A stretch of DNA of 64,000 bases. Source: Gammaproteobacteria bacterium. GTDB taxonomy: Bacteria; Pseudomonadota; Gammaproteobacteria; Steroidobacterales; Steroidobacteraceae. The stretch lies in NCBI GenBank assembly GCA_016707425.1, contig JADJHU010000006.1:1-64000 (forward strand), written 5' to 3'. The notes under the pieces were generated by a model. It worked only from the letters and a program-made list of their open reading frames with translations, did not search any database and was not told the origin of the DNA. The position numbers were made by a program, and so were the translations under genes. Shown piece after piece: positions 1 to 8,589 of this stretch; the stretch's first letter is position 1, and each line of letters opens with the position of its first letter.

Positions 1-664
1 CTCGTGAGCCGGCGTCCCGGGGTCGATGCGCGGCGCGTCCGCATCGATGAGCTCGCCGACCAGCCGGTCGGGGTCGCCGGCGAGAAGACGCGTCAGCGGA
101 ATCGTGCCGAGGTAGCGATCGTGACGGTCGGCGACGAACAGGCTGTCGGTCCGCTCGGGCAGCTCGCCGCGCATGCATGCAGGTATTCCCAGCACCACCT
201 CGATGGGCGACGCCCGTCGCGTCACCGTGTCGGCGGTGTTCATGAGGCCGCCGGCGCTGTCCTGCGGCCAGGCGAGCACCGCACGCAACCGCTCGCGGTC
301 CTGCTGGTCCATCGATCGCAGCAGCCGCCCCGTGACGGCTTCGGGGAGGTCCGCCACGAAGTCGGCGAGGTCGTCGAGCTCCAGCCCTTCGGCGGCGGCC
401 ACCAGTTCCTCGGCGTCCATGCCTTCGATGAGCGAGGAGCGAACCGGCTCGCTGAGCTCGACCAGGACTTCGCCCTCGAGCACCGGATCGACGAATTCCC
501 ACGAGCTCGCGCTGTGCCGGTGGCAGGGATTCGAGCAGGAGCGCAACTTCCGCCGGATGGAGTGAATTCACCATGCGATGCGCCGAGCGCAGCGCGCCCT
601 GGCCGAGCGCGGCACGCAGCGTCGCCAGCCGGGCGTCCGTTTCCGGTTTCAGTCTCGGGTTCAT
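1..664 (-). CDS. mgtE: Magnesium transporter MgtE, N-terminal part, with an apparent frameshift; runs off the window edge
   Basis: MgtE is an inner-membrane Mg2+ channel whose cytosolic N domain and CBS pair sense Mg2+. Only these cytosolic parts lie in the window; the membrane domain would lie beyond position 1. From ATG at 664 the frame reads an N domain up to LPPAQREL. The continuation (WEFVDPVLEGEVLVELSEP, then DAEELVAAAEG and the start of a CBS domain with FVADRHDRYLGTIPLTRLL) lies in another frame. The switch falls at about 500-502, where GAGCTCGTGGGAA would need two more bases (or one fewer). A second oddity is GIPACMRG at about 170-190, where the family usually has a YLR-like stretch. 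It lies downstream of rapZ. Family is clear; whether the lesion is real or a sequence error cannot be told here. Confidence 0.8.
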   Translation of the reverse strand, partial: MNPRLKPETDARLATLRAALGQGALRSAHRMVNSLHPAEVALLLESLPPAQRELVGIRRSGARGRSPGRAQRAGSLLAHRRHGRRGTGGRRRRAGARRPRRLRGGPPRSRHGAAAAIDGPAGPRAVACGARLAAGQRRRPHEHRRHGDATGVAHRGGAGNTCMHARRAARADRQPVRRRPSRSLPRHDSADASSRRRPRPAGRRAHRCGRAAHRPRDAGSR

Positions 665-738
665 CGCAGCACCGGGAGGCCTCCGCGGCCGGCGCGCAGT
701 GTAGCCGCCGTCCCCGGGCGCAGACCAGCGCCGCGCGT

Positions 739-1629
739 TCAGTGCGTCTGTTCGGATGCGTCGGGACGCGCGTCGCGCAGGCTTGTGTGGCGCGCGGTGA
801 CCAGCGGATAGCGCTCGGCGAAGCGCTCGGCGAGCCGCTCGACGATGTACACCGAGCGGTGTTGGCCACCGGTACAGCCGATGGCGACGGTGAGGTAGCG
901 TCGTCCGGCGGAATGGATCTCCGGGATGCGCGCCTCCATGAAGCGGGCAATGTCGTCGATGAGAGCCCCGACGCTCGCGTGCAACTCCAGAAAGCGGCGC
1001 ACCTCGGGGTCTCGCCCGGTGAGACCGCGCAGCGTCGGCTCCCAGTAGGGATTGGGCAGCGCCCGCGCATCGAACACGAAGTCGGCATCGCCCGGGATGC
1101 CATGCTTGAAGCCGAAGGACTCGAACTGCAGCGACATGCGGCCCGGATCGCGCATCTCGACACGTTTCTGGATGAGCTCGCGCAGCTCGTGCACGCTCAT
1201 ACGCGAGGTGTCGACCATCAGGTCGGCGGCGTTTGCGATGGGTTCGAGGAGCCGCCGCTCGGCTTCGATCGCCTCGCGCAGGGCGAGGCCGTCGCCACTC
1301 AGCGGATGGCGGCGCCGGGTCTCCGCGTAGCGGCGCAGCAGCTCTTCTTCGCCCGCGAGCAGGAAGATCAGCTCGCAGTGGATGCCGCTGCGCCGCAGCT
1401 CATCCACGAGCGCCGGAACCGTGGCGATATCCGCCGGCGTGTTGCGTGCATCGAGGCCGAAGGCCGTGCGCTGGTAGGTTTGCCCCTGGCTGCGTACCGT
1501 GTGCGAGATGAAGGGCTTCAGGAGGGCGGCCGGCAGATTGTCGATGCAGTAGAAGCCGAGATCCTCCAGCAGGTGCAGCGCGACGCTCTTGCCCGAGCCG
1601 GACAACCCGCTGACGAAGATGATGCGCAT
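739..1629 (-). CDS. rapZ: RNase adapter protein RapZ
   Basis: In enterobacteria RapZ binds GlcN6P and the small RNA GlmZ and brings it to RNase E, tuning glmS and so amino-sugar supply for the envelope. The 296-residue protein has the family's Walker A near the start (GLSGSGKS, residues 8-15), the following LLEDLGFYCIDNLP block, and the C-terminal GCTGGQHRSV motif of the RNA-binding half. Length matches the family (about 284-300). It lies 27 bases after hpf; ptsN, usually between them, is missing. Downstream comes mgtE rather than the usual HPr gene. No GlmY/GlmZ RNA is visible in the window, so the RNA partner is unknown. Confidence 0.95.
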   Translation of the reverse strand: MRIIFVSGLSGSGKSVALHLLEDLGFYCIDNLPAALLKPFISHTVRSQGQTYQRTAFGLDARNTPADIATVPALVDELRRSGIHCELIFLLAGEEELLRRYAETRRRHPLSGDGLALREAIEAERRLLEPIANAADLMVDTSRMSVHELRELIQKRVEMRDPGRMSLQFESFGFKHGIPGDADFVFDARALPNPYWEPTLRGLTGRDPEVRRFLELHASVGALIDDIARFMEARIPEIHSAGRRYLTVAIGCTGGQHRSVYIVERLAERFAERYPLVTARHTSLRDARPDASEQTH

Positions 1630-1656
1630 TGAGAGGCGCCTGCGGCGGCGCCCTGG

Positions 1657-1977
1657 CTAGGGCTGCGTGATCCGGCGCGCCTCGGCGGCGTGGTGATCGG
1701 CGCGCTTCTCCTTGTGCTGGATGACGCGCCGGTCGAGCTTGTCAGCCAGCGCATCGATGGCCGCGTACATGTCGGGCTCGGTTGCATCGGCGTGGATCGT
1801 GCCACCGCTGACCGAGAGCGTTGCCTCGGCCTTCTGTCGCAGCTTCTCGACGGTGAGGACGCAGTGGACGTCGATCACGCTGTCGAAGTGGCGCAGGATG
1901 CGCTCGAGCTTCTTTTCGACGTAGCCCCTGAGCGCCGGTGTGACCTCGACGTGGTGGCCGGTGACGGTGACTTGCAT
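1657..1977 (-). CDS. hpf: Ribosome hibernation promoting factor (short HPF/YfiA family)
   Basis: HPF binds the 30S decoding region of idle ribosomes and stabilises dimers in stationary phase. The 106-residue product starts MQVTVTGHHVEVTPALRGYVEKKLERI and carries the family's basic helices (VEKLRQKAEATL and ALADKLDRRVIQHKEKRADHH). It is a short form, with no long C-terminal dimerisation domain. It sits 48 bases after rpoN, the conserved position of this gene in proteobacteria, and is co-oriented with rapZ. Confidence 0.93.
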   Translation of the reverse strand: MQVTVTGHHVEVTPALRGYVEKKLERILRHFDSVIDVHCVLTVEKLRQKAEATLSVSGGTIHADATEPDMYAAIDALADKLDRRVIQHKEKRADHHAAEARRITQP

Positions 1978-2025
1978 GGATGGCTTCTCCTGTTGCCGGG
2001 TGTCGTTCCTGGTGCGGCATGCTGC

Positions 2026-3465
2026 TCACTTCGTTGCAGCCCGCCGGCGCTCGTTCGAGGGCGCGATGCCGAGGGCCTCGCGGTACTTGGCGATCGTGCG
2101 GCGCGCCACCGGAATCCCCTCCGCAGAGAGGATCTCGGCGATGCGGCTGTCGGGCAGGGGGCTCGACGGATCTTCGTCGCGCACGAGCTTGCGGATCTTG
2201 GCACGGATCGCAGTCGAGGAGGTCTCGCTGCCGTCGGCTGCGCCGACGTGGCTCGAGAAGAAGTAGCGCAGCTCGAAGACTCCGCGTGGGGTGTGCATGT
2301 ACTTGCCGGAGGTCACGCGTGAGATGGTGGACTCGTGCATGCCGATTGCCTCTGCGATGTCCTTGAGGATCATCGGGCGCATCTGCTCCTCGCCATGCTC
2401 GAGGAAGGCCGTCTGACGCTCGACGATGGAGCGTGCCACCTTGACGAGAGTCTCGTGGCGGATCTCGAGGCTCCTGAGCAGCCAGCGTGCCTCCTGCAGC
2501 TGCGCGCGCATGCCCGCGTGCCCGCTGCCGCCGCGGATGAGGTCCGCATAGCCCTGGTTGAGGCGCACGCGGGGCAGGGTCGCGCCGTTGATCTCGACCG
2601 ACCAGCCGTGCCCGGTGCGGCGGACGAGCACGTCCGGCACGACATATTCGGCGGCCACGTCGCTCACCACCGAGCCTGGTCGCGGGTGGCACGAGCGAAC
2701 GAGTGCGACGGCGGCGGCGAGCTCTTCGTCGGTCACGCGCAGCTCGCGGCGCAGGAGCGTGAGCTCCCGGTCCGCGAGCAGTGCGAGATGCTCGCGGGCG
2801 ATGGCGAGTGCCGTGGCGTACCCCGGGGTGAGCGGATCGAGCTGGAGAAGCTGCAGCTCGAGGCACTCGGCGACCGAACGCGCAGCGATCCCCGGCGGGT
2901 CGAGCGCCTGTACGACGGGCAGGACCCGCTCGACCTCGGCGGCTTCGCACTCGATGTCAGGACGCAGGCCCGCAGAGATCTCGTCGAGCGATTCGGTGAG
3001 ATAGCCATCGTCGTTCACTGCGTCGACGATGGCGCGGGCGATCGCGAGGTCACGTGGCGCGAGGCGCCCGAGCTCGAGCTGGGAGAGCAGGTGTTCCTGG
3101 AGCGAGCGGCCCGATTCGTCGGCGAATTCCTGCTGACGATCGTCCTCGGGGCCGCTCCACGGCGCTTCGCCGGGGCCGCCGATGCGGTCGGCCCAGTTGT
3201 CCTCGACGACCTCGACTGTCCCGGAGTCGGAGTCCTCGGGTCCGAAGTCGGCGGCGTCCGGCGCCGGACTGGGCGCTTCGAAGCTGCCCGTGGCCGCGAG
3301 GTCGTTGTCCTCGACCGGCTCGAGCATGACGTTGCTTTCGAGCAGCTCGCGGATGTGCGCCTGCAGCTCGAGTGCGGGCAGCTGCAGCAGCCGGATGGCC
3401 TGCTGCAGCTGCGGGGTCATGGTCAGCTGCTGACCCAGCCTGAGCTGCAGGGAGGGCTTCAGCAT
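2026..3465 (-). CDS. rpoN: RNA polymerase sigma-54 factor RpoN
   Basis: Sigma-54 directs RNA polymerase to GG/GC (-24/-12) promoters that need an enhancer-binding ATPase. The 479-residue protein shows the activator-interacting region at the N terminus (LRLGQQLTMTPQLQQAIRLL, residues 8-27), an acidic linker (residues about 55-115), the core-binding domain, and the C-terminal RpoN box ARRTIAKYREALGI. It lies directly downstream of lptB, the usual proteobacterial arrangement. A likely target is in this window: pilA at 50905 has a consensus sigma-54 promoter and an NtrC-family activator gene (pilR) next to it. Confidence 0.97.
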   Translation of the reverse strand: MLKPSLQLRLGQQLTMTPQLQQAIRLLQLPALELQAHIRELLESNVMLEPVEDNDLAATGSFEAPSPAPDAADFGPEDSDSGTVEVVEDNWADRIGGPGEAPWSGPEDDRQQEFADESGRSLQEHLLSQLELGRLAPRDLAIARAIVDAVNDDGYLTESLDEISAGLRPDIECEAAEVERVLPVVQALDPPGIAARSVAECLELQLLQLDPLTPGYATALAIAREHLALLADRELTLLRRELRVTDEELAAAVALVRSCHPRPGSVVSDVAAEYVVPDVLVRRTGHGWSVEINGATLPRVRLNQGYADLIRGGSGHAGMRAQLQEARWLLRSLEIRHETLVKVARSIVERQTAFLEHGEEQMRPMILKDIAEAIGMHESTISRVTSGKYMHTPRGVFELRYFFSSHVGAADGSETSSTAIRAKIRKLVRDEDPSSPLPDSRIAEILSAEGIPVARRTIAKYREALGIAPSNERRRAATK

Positions 3466-3503
3466 GGCGTTTCGATGGCCAAGGTGCGACGGTGATGCGG
3501 GGC

Positions 3504-4237
3504 TTACATACGGAATGATTCTCCCAAGTACACCTCACGGACTTGGGAGTTGGCAAGGATTTCTTCCGAAGATCCGGAGGCGATCACAGTGCCCTGGTTG
3601 ACGATATATGCGCGCCCGCAGACGCCGAGGGTTTCGCGTACATTGTGATCGGTCACCAGCACGCCGATGCCCTTGGCGCTGAGCTCGTGAACGATGCGCT
3701 GGATGTCGAGCACCGAGAGCGGATCGACCCCTGCGAAGGGCTCGTCGAGCAGGATGAAGCGCGGCTCGGCAGCGAGCGCCCGCGCAATCTCCACGCGCCG
3801 GCGTTCACCCCCGAGAGCGAGACGCCGAGGCTCCGGGCCACGTGCCCGATGCGCAGCTCCTCGATGAGCTCGGCGAGGCGGCGCTCGCGACCGGCACCAT
3901 CGAGGTCGGCGCGCGTTTCGAGGATGGCGAGAATGTTCTGTTCCACGGAGAGGCGACGGAACACCGACGGCTCCTGTGGCAGATAGCCGATGCCCAGCTG
4001 TGCGCGCCGGTGCATCGGGAGATACGTGAGCTCGGTCGGTCCGAGGGAGATGCGTCCTGCGTCGCAGGGCAGGAGCCCCACGATCATGTAGAAGGCGGTG
4101 GTCTTGCCCGCACCGTTGGGTCCGAGGAGTCCCACGACCTCGCCGCTCGTGACCTCGAGCGAGAGGTCGTGCACGACCCGTCGCGAACGATAGCTCTTCG
4201 CGAGACCTTCAGCACGCAGCACGGGCGCGGGATTCAT
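3504..4237 (-). CDS. lptB: LPS export ABC transporter ATP-binding protein LptB, frameshifted in the sequence as given
   Basis: LptB is the ATPase of the LptB2FGC complex that pulls LPS from the inner membrane. The start MNPAPVLRAEGLAKSYRSRRVV, Walker A GPNGAGKTT and Q-loop YLPQEPS are in one frame to LGVSLSG. The rest (GERRRVEIARALAAEP, Walker B FILLDEPFAGVDP, H-loop TDHNV) is in another. The break falls in a run of five C at 3808-3812 on the plus strand, where six would restore LSGGERRR and a 244-residue protein. LptB is normally essential, so a sequence error is the simplest explanation. It overlaps the lptA stop by 4 bases (ATGA). Confidence 0.9.
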
Positions 4238-4878
4238 GGCTGAGGCGCCTTCGATCCCGCGGGGCTGTGCGGGTGGATCGTGATGCGCACGCGGTCGTTG
4301 CCGCCCTGCGTAGCCGCGGCGAGCACGCGCTGCGCGCGGATATCGTAGACGAGTGTCTGGCCGCGGATCTCGCTGCTGCCGTCGGAGAGCCAGGCATCCT
4401 GTGTCAGGCGCACTGTGCCGGCGCCGACGTCGTAGTGGATCGAACCGGCGCGTCCGCGCGCCACGGCTGTGCGGTTCCTGAGAGGCTGCTCGAATTCGGC
4501 CGGTGAGCCCGTGATCTCCGCGCGGGCAATGGCATTGCCGACGAAGCTCACGACCGCCTCACCGGAGGTCAATCGGCCGCCCTCGGTTTCGATGCGTACG
4601 TCGCCACGGAAAGTCCAGCGGCTGTTCTCGAAGTCGAGCCCCGTCGCCTCTGCTTCCCGTGCGGCCACCCGGACGGTGCCCTGCGAGATCACCACGTCAC
4701 GAAACACGATGGTGCTGGTCTGGTAGTCGAGCTCCGATGAGGCCGCATCGAGGGAGATGGGCTCCGCGCGCACCTGCGGGCCGGCCGCCGCAGCGACCGT
4801 GGCGAGTGCCACGGCAATGAGCGCTGCGGCGGCTGCGATGCGCTGCGTCCTCTGTGGTTCAGGGTGTGAAGTGGCCAT
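4234..4878 (-). CDS. lptA: LPS periplasmic bridge protein LptA (OstA family)
   Basis: LptA polymerises as a beta-jellyroll bridge carrying LPS across the periplasm from LptC to LptD. The 214-residue product begins with a hydrophobic segment (about residues 13-33, ending AAAAGPQVRAEP) that looks like a cleavable signal peptide. It then has OstA-type blocks such as ASSELDYQTSTIVFRDVVISQGT, GLDFENSRWTFRGDVRIE and the short AEITGSPAEFEQP motif. Its start overlaps the end of lptC by 20 bases and its end overlaps lptB by 4, so the three are probably translated together. Confidence 0.92.
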   Translation of the reverse strand: MATSHPEPQRTQRIAAAAALIAVALATVAAAAGPQVRAEPISLDAASSELDYQTSTIVFRDVVISQGTVRVAAREAEATGLDFENSRWTFRGDVRIETEGGRLTSGEAVVSFVGNAIARAEITGSPAEFEQPLRNRTAVARGRAGSIHYDVGAGTVRLTQDAWLSDGSSEIRGQTLVYDIRAQRVLAAATQGGNDRVRITIHPHSPAGSKAPQP

Positions 4879-5422
4879 GTACTTTCGACTCCAGCGACAG
4901 CCGATGCGTTCTCAGATCGGCCACGGCGCCCAGCGAGACGAGCCGCTGGCCAGACCAGTCGATCGCTACCGGTGCGCGCGTGACGAGGAGCTCGGCTTCG
5001 GTGTCGAAGGCGAGCTGCTCCGTGACGAGGCGCGCGGTTTCCCGCGAGCGCGGGAGCTGACCTGAGGCCACGACCGAGCCATCGAGCTCGATGCGGCGTG
5101 CATCCTCGGGCATGCGGCCGCGCCGGGCGGTGAGCGTCCAGTCCGTGCCGGTCTCCGCGCGAAAGGTCATGCGGATATCGGCGAGGGTGATCCTCGCATC
5201 CCGCGGCATCTGCTCGATGCGTGCGGCGTGCAGGCGGTAGCGCGGCAGCCCGTCGGGACCGGTCTCGACGATCTCGGCATCGCGCGCCGAGTAGCCTGGC
5301 TGCTCGGCGCGTTCCTCCGGCGCTGCCGATACGGGTTGTTGTGCGCTGCGCTGCTGCAGCAGCAGCGATCCGCCGATCAGCGCCAGCGCCAGGAGAATCC
5401 CGATGACATGCAGCGGTCTCAT
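4859..5422 (-). CDS. lptC: LPS export protein LptC
   Basis: LptC is a bitopic inner-membrane protein that passes LPS from LptBFG to LptA. The 187-residue product has one N-terminal membrane anchor (VIGILLALALIGGSLLL, about residues 6-22), then a periplasmic domain with the motifs YRLHAARIEQMPRDA and LADIRMTFRAETGTDWTLTA. Size agrees with the family (about 190). It overlaps kdsC by 4 bases upstream and lptA by 20 downstream. Sequence conservation in LptC is low, so the call leans partly on its place between kdsC and lptA. Confidence 0.9.
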   Translation of the reverse strand: MRPLHVIGILLALALIGGSLLLQQRSAQQPVSAAPEERAEQPGYSARDAEIVETGPDGLPRYRLHAARIEQMPRDARITLADIRMTFRAETGTDWTLTARRGRMPEDARRIELDGSVVASGQLPRSRETARLVTEQLAFDTEAELLVTRAPVAIDWSGQRLVSLGAVADLRTHRLSLESKVHGHFTP

Positions 5423-5943
5423 CGTCGCGTCTTGCGGCCGGGTGCCGGGGGGGTGCCGAGCAGCAGGTCGCAGACCTCGCGTACGGCTCCCTCTCCGCCA
5501 CGCAGCCGCGTCACGTGTCTGGCCGCGCGACGTGCCAGGGGGTGCGCATCGGCCACGGCGAAGGCCACGCCCGCGCGCCGCATCACCGGCACGTCAGGCA
5601 GATCGTCGCCGACGCAGGCGCACTCCGCGGCAGAGACCCCGAGTGCGGCACGCAGTGCCTCGAAGGCAGCAAGCTTGTCCGCGATACCCTGGAGCACGTG
5701 ACGGATGCCGAGCTCACGGCAGCGGCGGGACACGGCGGGCGAACGCCGCCCGGAGATCACCGCGACCTCGATGCCTGCCGCCTGTGCGAGCCGGATGCCG
5801 TGTCCGTCGCGCACGTGGAAGACCTTCATCTGCTCCCCGCGCGGCCCGAACCATAGGCGCCCGTCGGTGAGTACGCCGTCGACATCGAGCACCAGCAGGC
5901 GGATGCGGCCCGGGGAAAGCATGTGCCGTGCGGCCATGACCAC
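5419..5943 (-). CDS. kdsC: 3-deoxy-D-manno-octulosonate 8-phosphate phosphatase KdsC
   Basis: KdsC releases phosphate from Kdo-8-P to give Kdo, the first core sugar of LPS. The 174-residue protein is a type C0 HAD phosphatase with no cap domain. Motif I is LLVLDVDGVLTDG (residues about 16-28, with both catalytic Asp). Next come a VISGRRSPAV block and motif IV with GDDLPDVPVM. The start chosen overlaps nothing upstream: kdsD ends 2 bases before it. Being adjacent to kdsD and lptC, it belongs to the Kdo/LPS-transport operon. Confidence 0.95.
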   Translation of the reverse strand: MVMAARHMLSPGRIRLLVLDVDGVLTDGRLWFGPRGEQMKVFHVRDGHGIRLAQAAGIEVAVISGRRSPAVSRRCRELGIRHVLQGIADKLAAFEALRAALGVSAAECACVGDDLPDVPVMRRAGVAFAVADAHPLARRAARHVTRLRGGEGAVREVCDLLLGTPPAPGRKTRR

Positions 5944-5945
5944 TC

Positions 5946-6944
5946 TCAGACGACGCCCGAGCGCATCAGATCGTGCACGTTGAGCGCGCCGACGAGCCGC
6001 CCATCCTCCCCGACCACCGGGAGCGAGGTGATGCGGTGGGTCTCCATGAGGTGCACGGCCTCCGCGGCCAGCTCGAGCGGTCCGATGCGCTTGCCGTGCG
6101 GGGTCATGACGTCCTTCATGCGTGTCGTGTGCACGTCGGCCTGGCGGTCGAGGATGCGACGCAGGTCGCCGTCGGTGAAGACACCGAGCACCCGGTCCGC
6201 GGCATCGACGATCACCGTCATCCCGAGGCCCTTGCGCGACATCTCCATGAGTCCTTCGGCCAGCGGCGCGTCTGGTGCCGTGCGGGGCACGTCGTGCCCG
6301 CGGCGCATGACGTCGCCGACATGCACGAGGAGCCGTCGCCCGAGGCTGCCGCCGGGATGCGAACGTGCGAAGTCCTGGGCAGTGAAGCCGCGTGCCTCGA
6401 GGAGCGCCACCGCCAGCGCGTCGCCCATGGCGAGCGTGGCGGTCGTGCTCGCCGTGGGGGCGAGATTCAGCGGGCAGGCTTCCTCGGCGACGCTCACGTC
6501 GAGTGCCACGTCGGCGGCGCGGGCGACCGTCGAGCCACGGTTGCCGGTCATGGCGATGAGCGGTACGCCAAGACGCTTGATATGCGGCAGGAGCGTGACG
6601 ATTTCCGCAGTCTCTCCTGAGCTGGAGACTGCAAGCAGCAGGTCCCCGCGGGTGATCATGCCGATGTCACCATGGCTCGCCTCGGCCGGGTGCAGGAAGA
6701 ACGACGGGCTGCCCGTGCTCGCGAGCGTCGCGGCGATCTTGCCACCGACGTGCCCGGACTTGCCCATTCCGGTCACCACGATGCGGCCCTGACATGCGAG
6801 GCACAGCCGGCAGCCGGCCGCAAAGGCGCTGTCCAGGCGGGAAGCGAGCGCCCTCACTGCAGCCGCCTCGACACCGAGCGCGCGGCGGCCCGCGGCGAGC
6901 AGGGTCTCATCCGTCGGATCGGGGAGGGGGCTATGGCAGGACAT
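5946..6944 (-). CDS. kdsD: D-arabinose 5-phosphate isomerase KdsD (KpsF/GutQ family)
   Basis: KdsD converts ribulose 5-phosphate to arabinose 5-phosphate, the first step to Kdo. The SIS sugar-isomerase domain comes first (VTGMGKSGHVGGKIAATLASTG, HPAEASHGDIGMI, AVSSSGETAEI). Two CBS domains follow, the second ending ITSLPVVGEDGRLVGALNVHDL. I chose ATG at 6944 (MSCHSPLPD, 332 residues); in-frame ATGs at 6956 and 6959 would add four or five residues. The divergent ibaG gene starts 24 bases away, so both start regions share a very short spacer. This is the first gene of the long minus-strand operon. Confidence 0.93.
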   Translation of the reverse strand: MSCHSPLPDPTDETLLAAGRRALGVEAAAVRALASRLDSAFAAGCRLCLACQGRIVVTGMGKSGHVGGKIAATLASTGSPSFFLHPAEASHGDIGMITRGDLLLAVSSSGETAEIVTLLPHIKRLGVPLIAMTGNRGSTVARAADVALDVSVAEEACPLNLAPTASTTATLAMGDALAVALLEARGFTAQDFARSHPGGSLGRRLLVHVGDVMRRGHDVPRTAPDAPLAEGLMEMSRKGLGMTVIVDAADRVLGVFTDGDLRRILDRQADVHTTRMKDVMTPHGKRIGPLELAAEAVHLMETHRITSLPVVGEDGRLVGALNVHDLMRSGVV

Positions 6945-6968
6945 CGCCTGCGGCATCATACTTCGCAC

Positions 6969-7223
6969 ATGGACCCGACCCAAGTCGAAGCGCTGATACG
7001 CCGTGGCCTGCCGGGCGCCGAAGTGCGCGTGATGTCCGATGACAACACCCACTTTGCGGCGCTGGTCGTGACCGGGGATTTCGCCGGCAAGCGTTCCATT
7101 GCCCGCCACCAGCTCGTCTATCGCAGCCTGGGCGAACTCATGGGGCGTGAGATCCATGCGCTGTCCATCGATGCACTCACCCCCGAGGAGTGGGCGACCC
7201 GGCGTGGAGAAGGCGGGACTTGA
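6969..7223 (+). CDS. ibaG: BolA family protein IbaG (YrbA)
   Basis: IbaG is a small BolA-fold protein that works with monothiol glutaredoxins in iron-sulfur handling. In E. coli it is linked to acid stress, and the gene commonly precedes murA, as here. The 84-residue frame starts MDPTQVEALIRRGLPGAEVRV and has the typical BolA core SDDNTHFAALVVTGDFAGKRSIARHQLVY, then GELMGREIHALSIDALTPEEW. The histidine in ARHQLVY corresponds to the conserved metal-ligand region of the family. Confidence 0.92.
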   Translation: MDPTQVEALIRRGLPGAEVRVMSDDNTHFAALVVTGDFAGKRSIARHQLVYRSLGELMGREIHALSIDALTPEEWATRRGEGGT

Positions 7224-7309
7224 GGCCGAAGCAGGGCAGTTCCGCCTCCCTGGGGCACTGTTCTCCGCCTGCCCCGTTCCCTGACTGACTGATCTCGCGC
7301 AGACGTATC

Positions 7310-8569
7310 GTGGACAAGCTGCAGATACACGGAGGCGTGCCGCTCGAGGGCGAGGTACGCATCTCCGGTGCCAAGAACGCGACGCTGCCGATCGTGGCGG
7401 GGGCGCTGCTGGCCGACGGCCCCGTCGCGGTCTCGAACGTGCCGCATCTGCAGGACGTGACCTCCATGATCGAGCTCCTCGGACGCATGGGTGTCTCGGT
7501 CACGATCGACGAGAAGATGCGCATCGAGATCGATCCGGCGACGATCCGCGACTGCACCGCACCCTACGAGCTCGTGAAGACCATGCGTGCCTCGATCCTC
7601 GTGCTCGGGCCGCTGCTCGCACGCTTTGGCCAGGCCGATGTCTCGCTGCCGGGAGGCTGCGCGATCGGGGCGCGGCCCGTGAACATCCACGTCGCCGGAC
7701 TGCAGGCAATGGGTGCCGACATCTTCATCGAGGGCGGCTACATCCGCGCACGCGCATCGCGGCTGCGGGGCGCGCGACTCGTGCTCGAGACCGTCACGGT
7801 CACGGGCACCGAGAACCTGCTGATGGCTGCGGTTCTCGCGGACGGACAGACCATCATCGAGAATGCGGCCCGTGAGCCCGAGGTCGTCGATCTGGCGAAT
7901 TTCCTCATCGCGATGGGCGCGAAGATCCAGGGTGCGGGGACGGACAGGATCGTGGTCGAGGGGGTCGGGCGTCTCTCGGGCACGCACTACGAGGTGCTGC
8001 CCGATCGCATCGAGGCGGGTACGTATCTCGTTGCCGGGGCAATCACAGGCGGACGGGTTCGCGTGAAGCATGTGCGCCCGGACCATCTGGACGCGGTGAT
8101 CGTCAAGCTCGAGGAGGCGGGCGCGCAGGTCGGCGTGGGGGACGGCTGGATCGAGGTGGACATGCGCGGCCGCCGGCCGCGTGCGGTGGATATACGCACG
8201 GCCCCGTACCCCGCCTTCCCCACCGACATGCAGGCACAGTTCGCCGCGCTCGACACGATCGCGAGCGGCGTCGGCACGATCACCGAGACGATCTTCGAGA
8301 ACCGCTTCATGCACATGCTCGAGATGCGACGCATGGGCGCGGAGATCCGGCTGGAAGGGAATACGGCGATCATCAGGGGGGTCGATCACCTGACCGCGGC
8401 GCCGGTGATGGCCACCGACCTGCGCGCCTCGGCGAGCCTCGTGCTCGCCGGGCTCGTCGCCGAGGGGCGCACCGACATCGAGCGCATCTACCACATCGAC
8501 CGTGGTTACGAGGCGATCGAGGAGAAGCTCGCGCTGCTCGGTGCGCGCATCCGCCGCGTGCCGAACTGA
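7310..8569 (+). CDS. murA: UDP-N-acetylglucosamine 1-carboxyvinyltransferase MurA
   Basis: MurA transfers enolpyruvate from PEP to UDP-GlcNAc, the first committed step of peptidoglycan synthesis in the cytosol. The 419-residue protein starts at GTG 7310 (MDKLQIHGGVPLEGEVRISGAKN) and has the invariant Lys22-Asn23. The active-site cysteine is C117 in LPGGCAIGARP, the residue fosfomycin alkylates, so this enzyme is of the fosfomycin-sensitive Cys type. It is separated from ibaG by 86 bases with no clear terminator. It ends 20 bases before the convergent degS stop. Confidence 0.97.
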   Translation: MDKLQIHGGVPLEGEVRISGAKNATLPIVAGALLADGPVAVSNVPHLQDVTSMIELLGRMGVSVTIDEKMRIEIDPATIRDCTAPYELVKTMRASILVLGPLLARFGQADVSLPGGCAIGARPVNIHVAGLQAMGADIFIEGGYIRARASRLRGARLVLETVTVTGTENLLMAAVLADGQTIIENAAREPEVVDLANFLIAMGAKIQGAGTDRIVVEGVGRLSGTHYEVLPDRIEAGTYLVAGAITGGRVRVKHVRPDHLDAVIVKLEEAGAQVGVGDGWIEVDMRGRRPRAVDIRTAPYPAFPTDMQAQFAALDTIASGVGTITETIFENRFMHMLEMRRMGAEIRLEGNTAIIRGVDHLTAAPVMATDLRASASLVLAGLVAEGRTDIERIYHIDRGYEAIEEKLALLGARIRRVPN

Positions 8570-8589
8570 GCCGCCCTTCTTCGCCGCAT

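Noticed and set aside
4..1632. 542-codon open frame on the plus strand
   Set aside because: It is antisense to mgtE and rapZ, both clear families; the open frame is a by-product of G+C-rich codon use.
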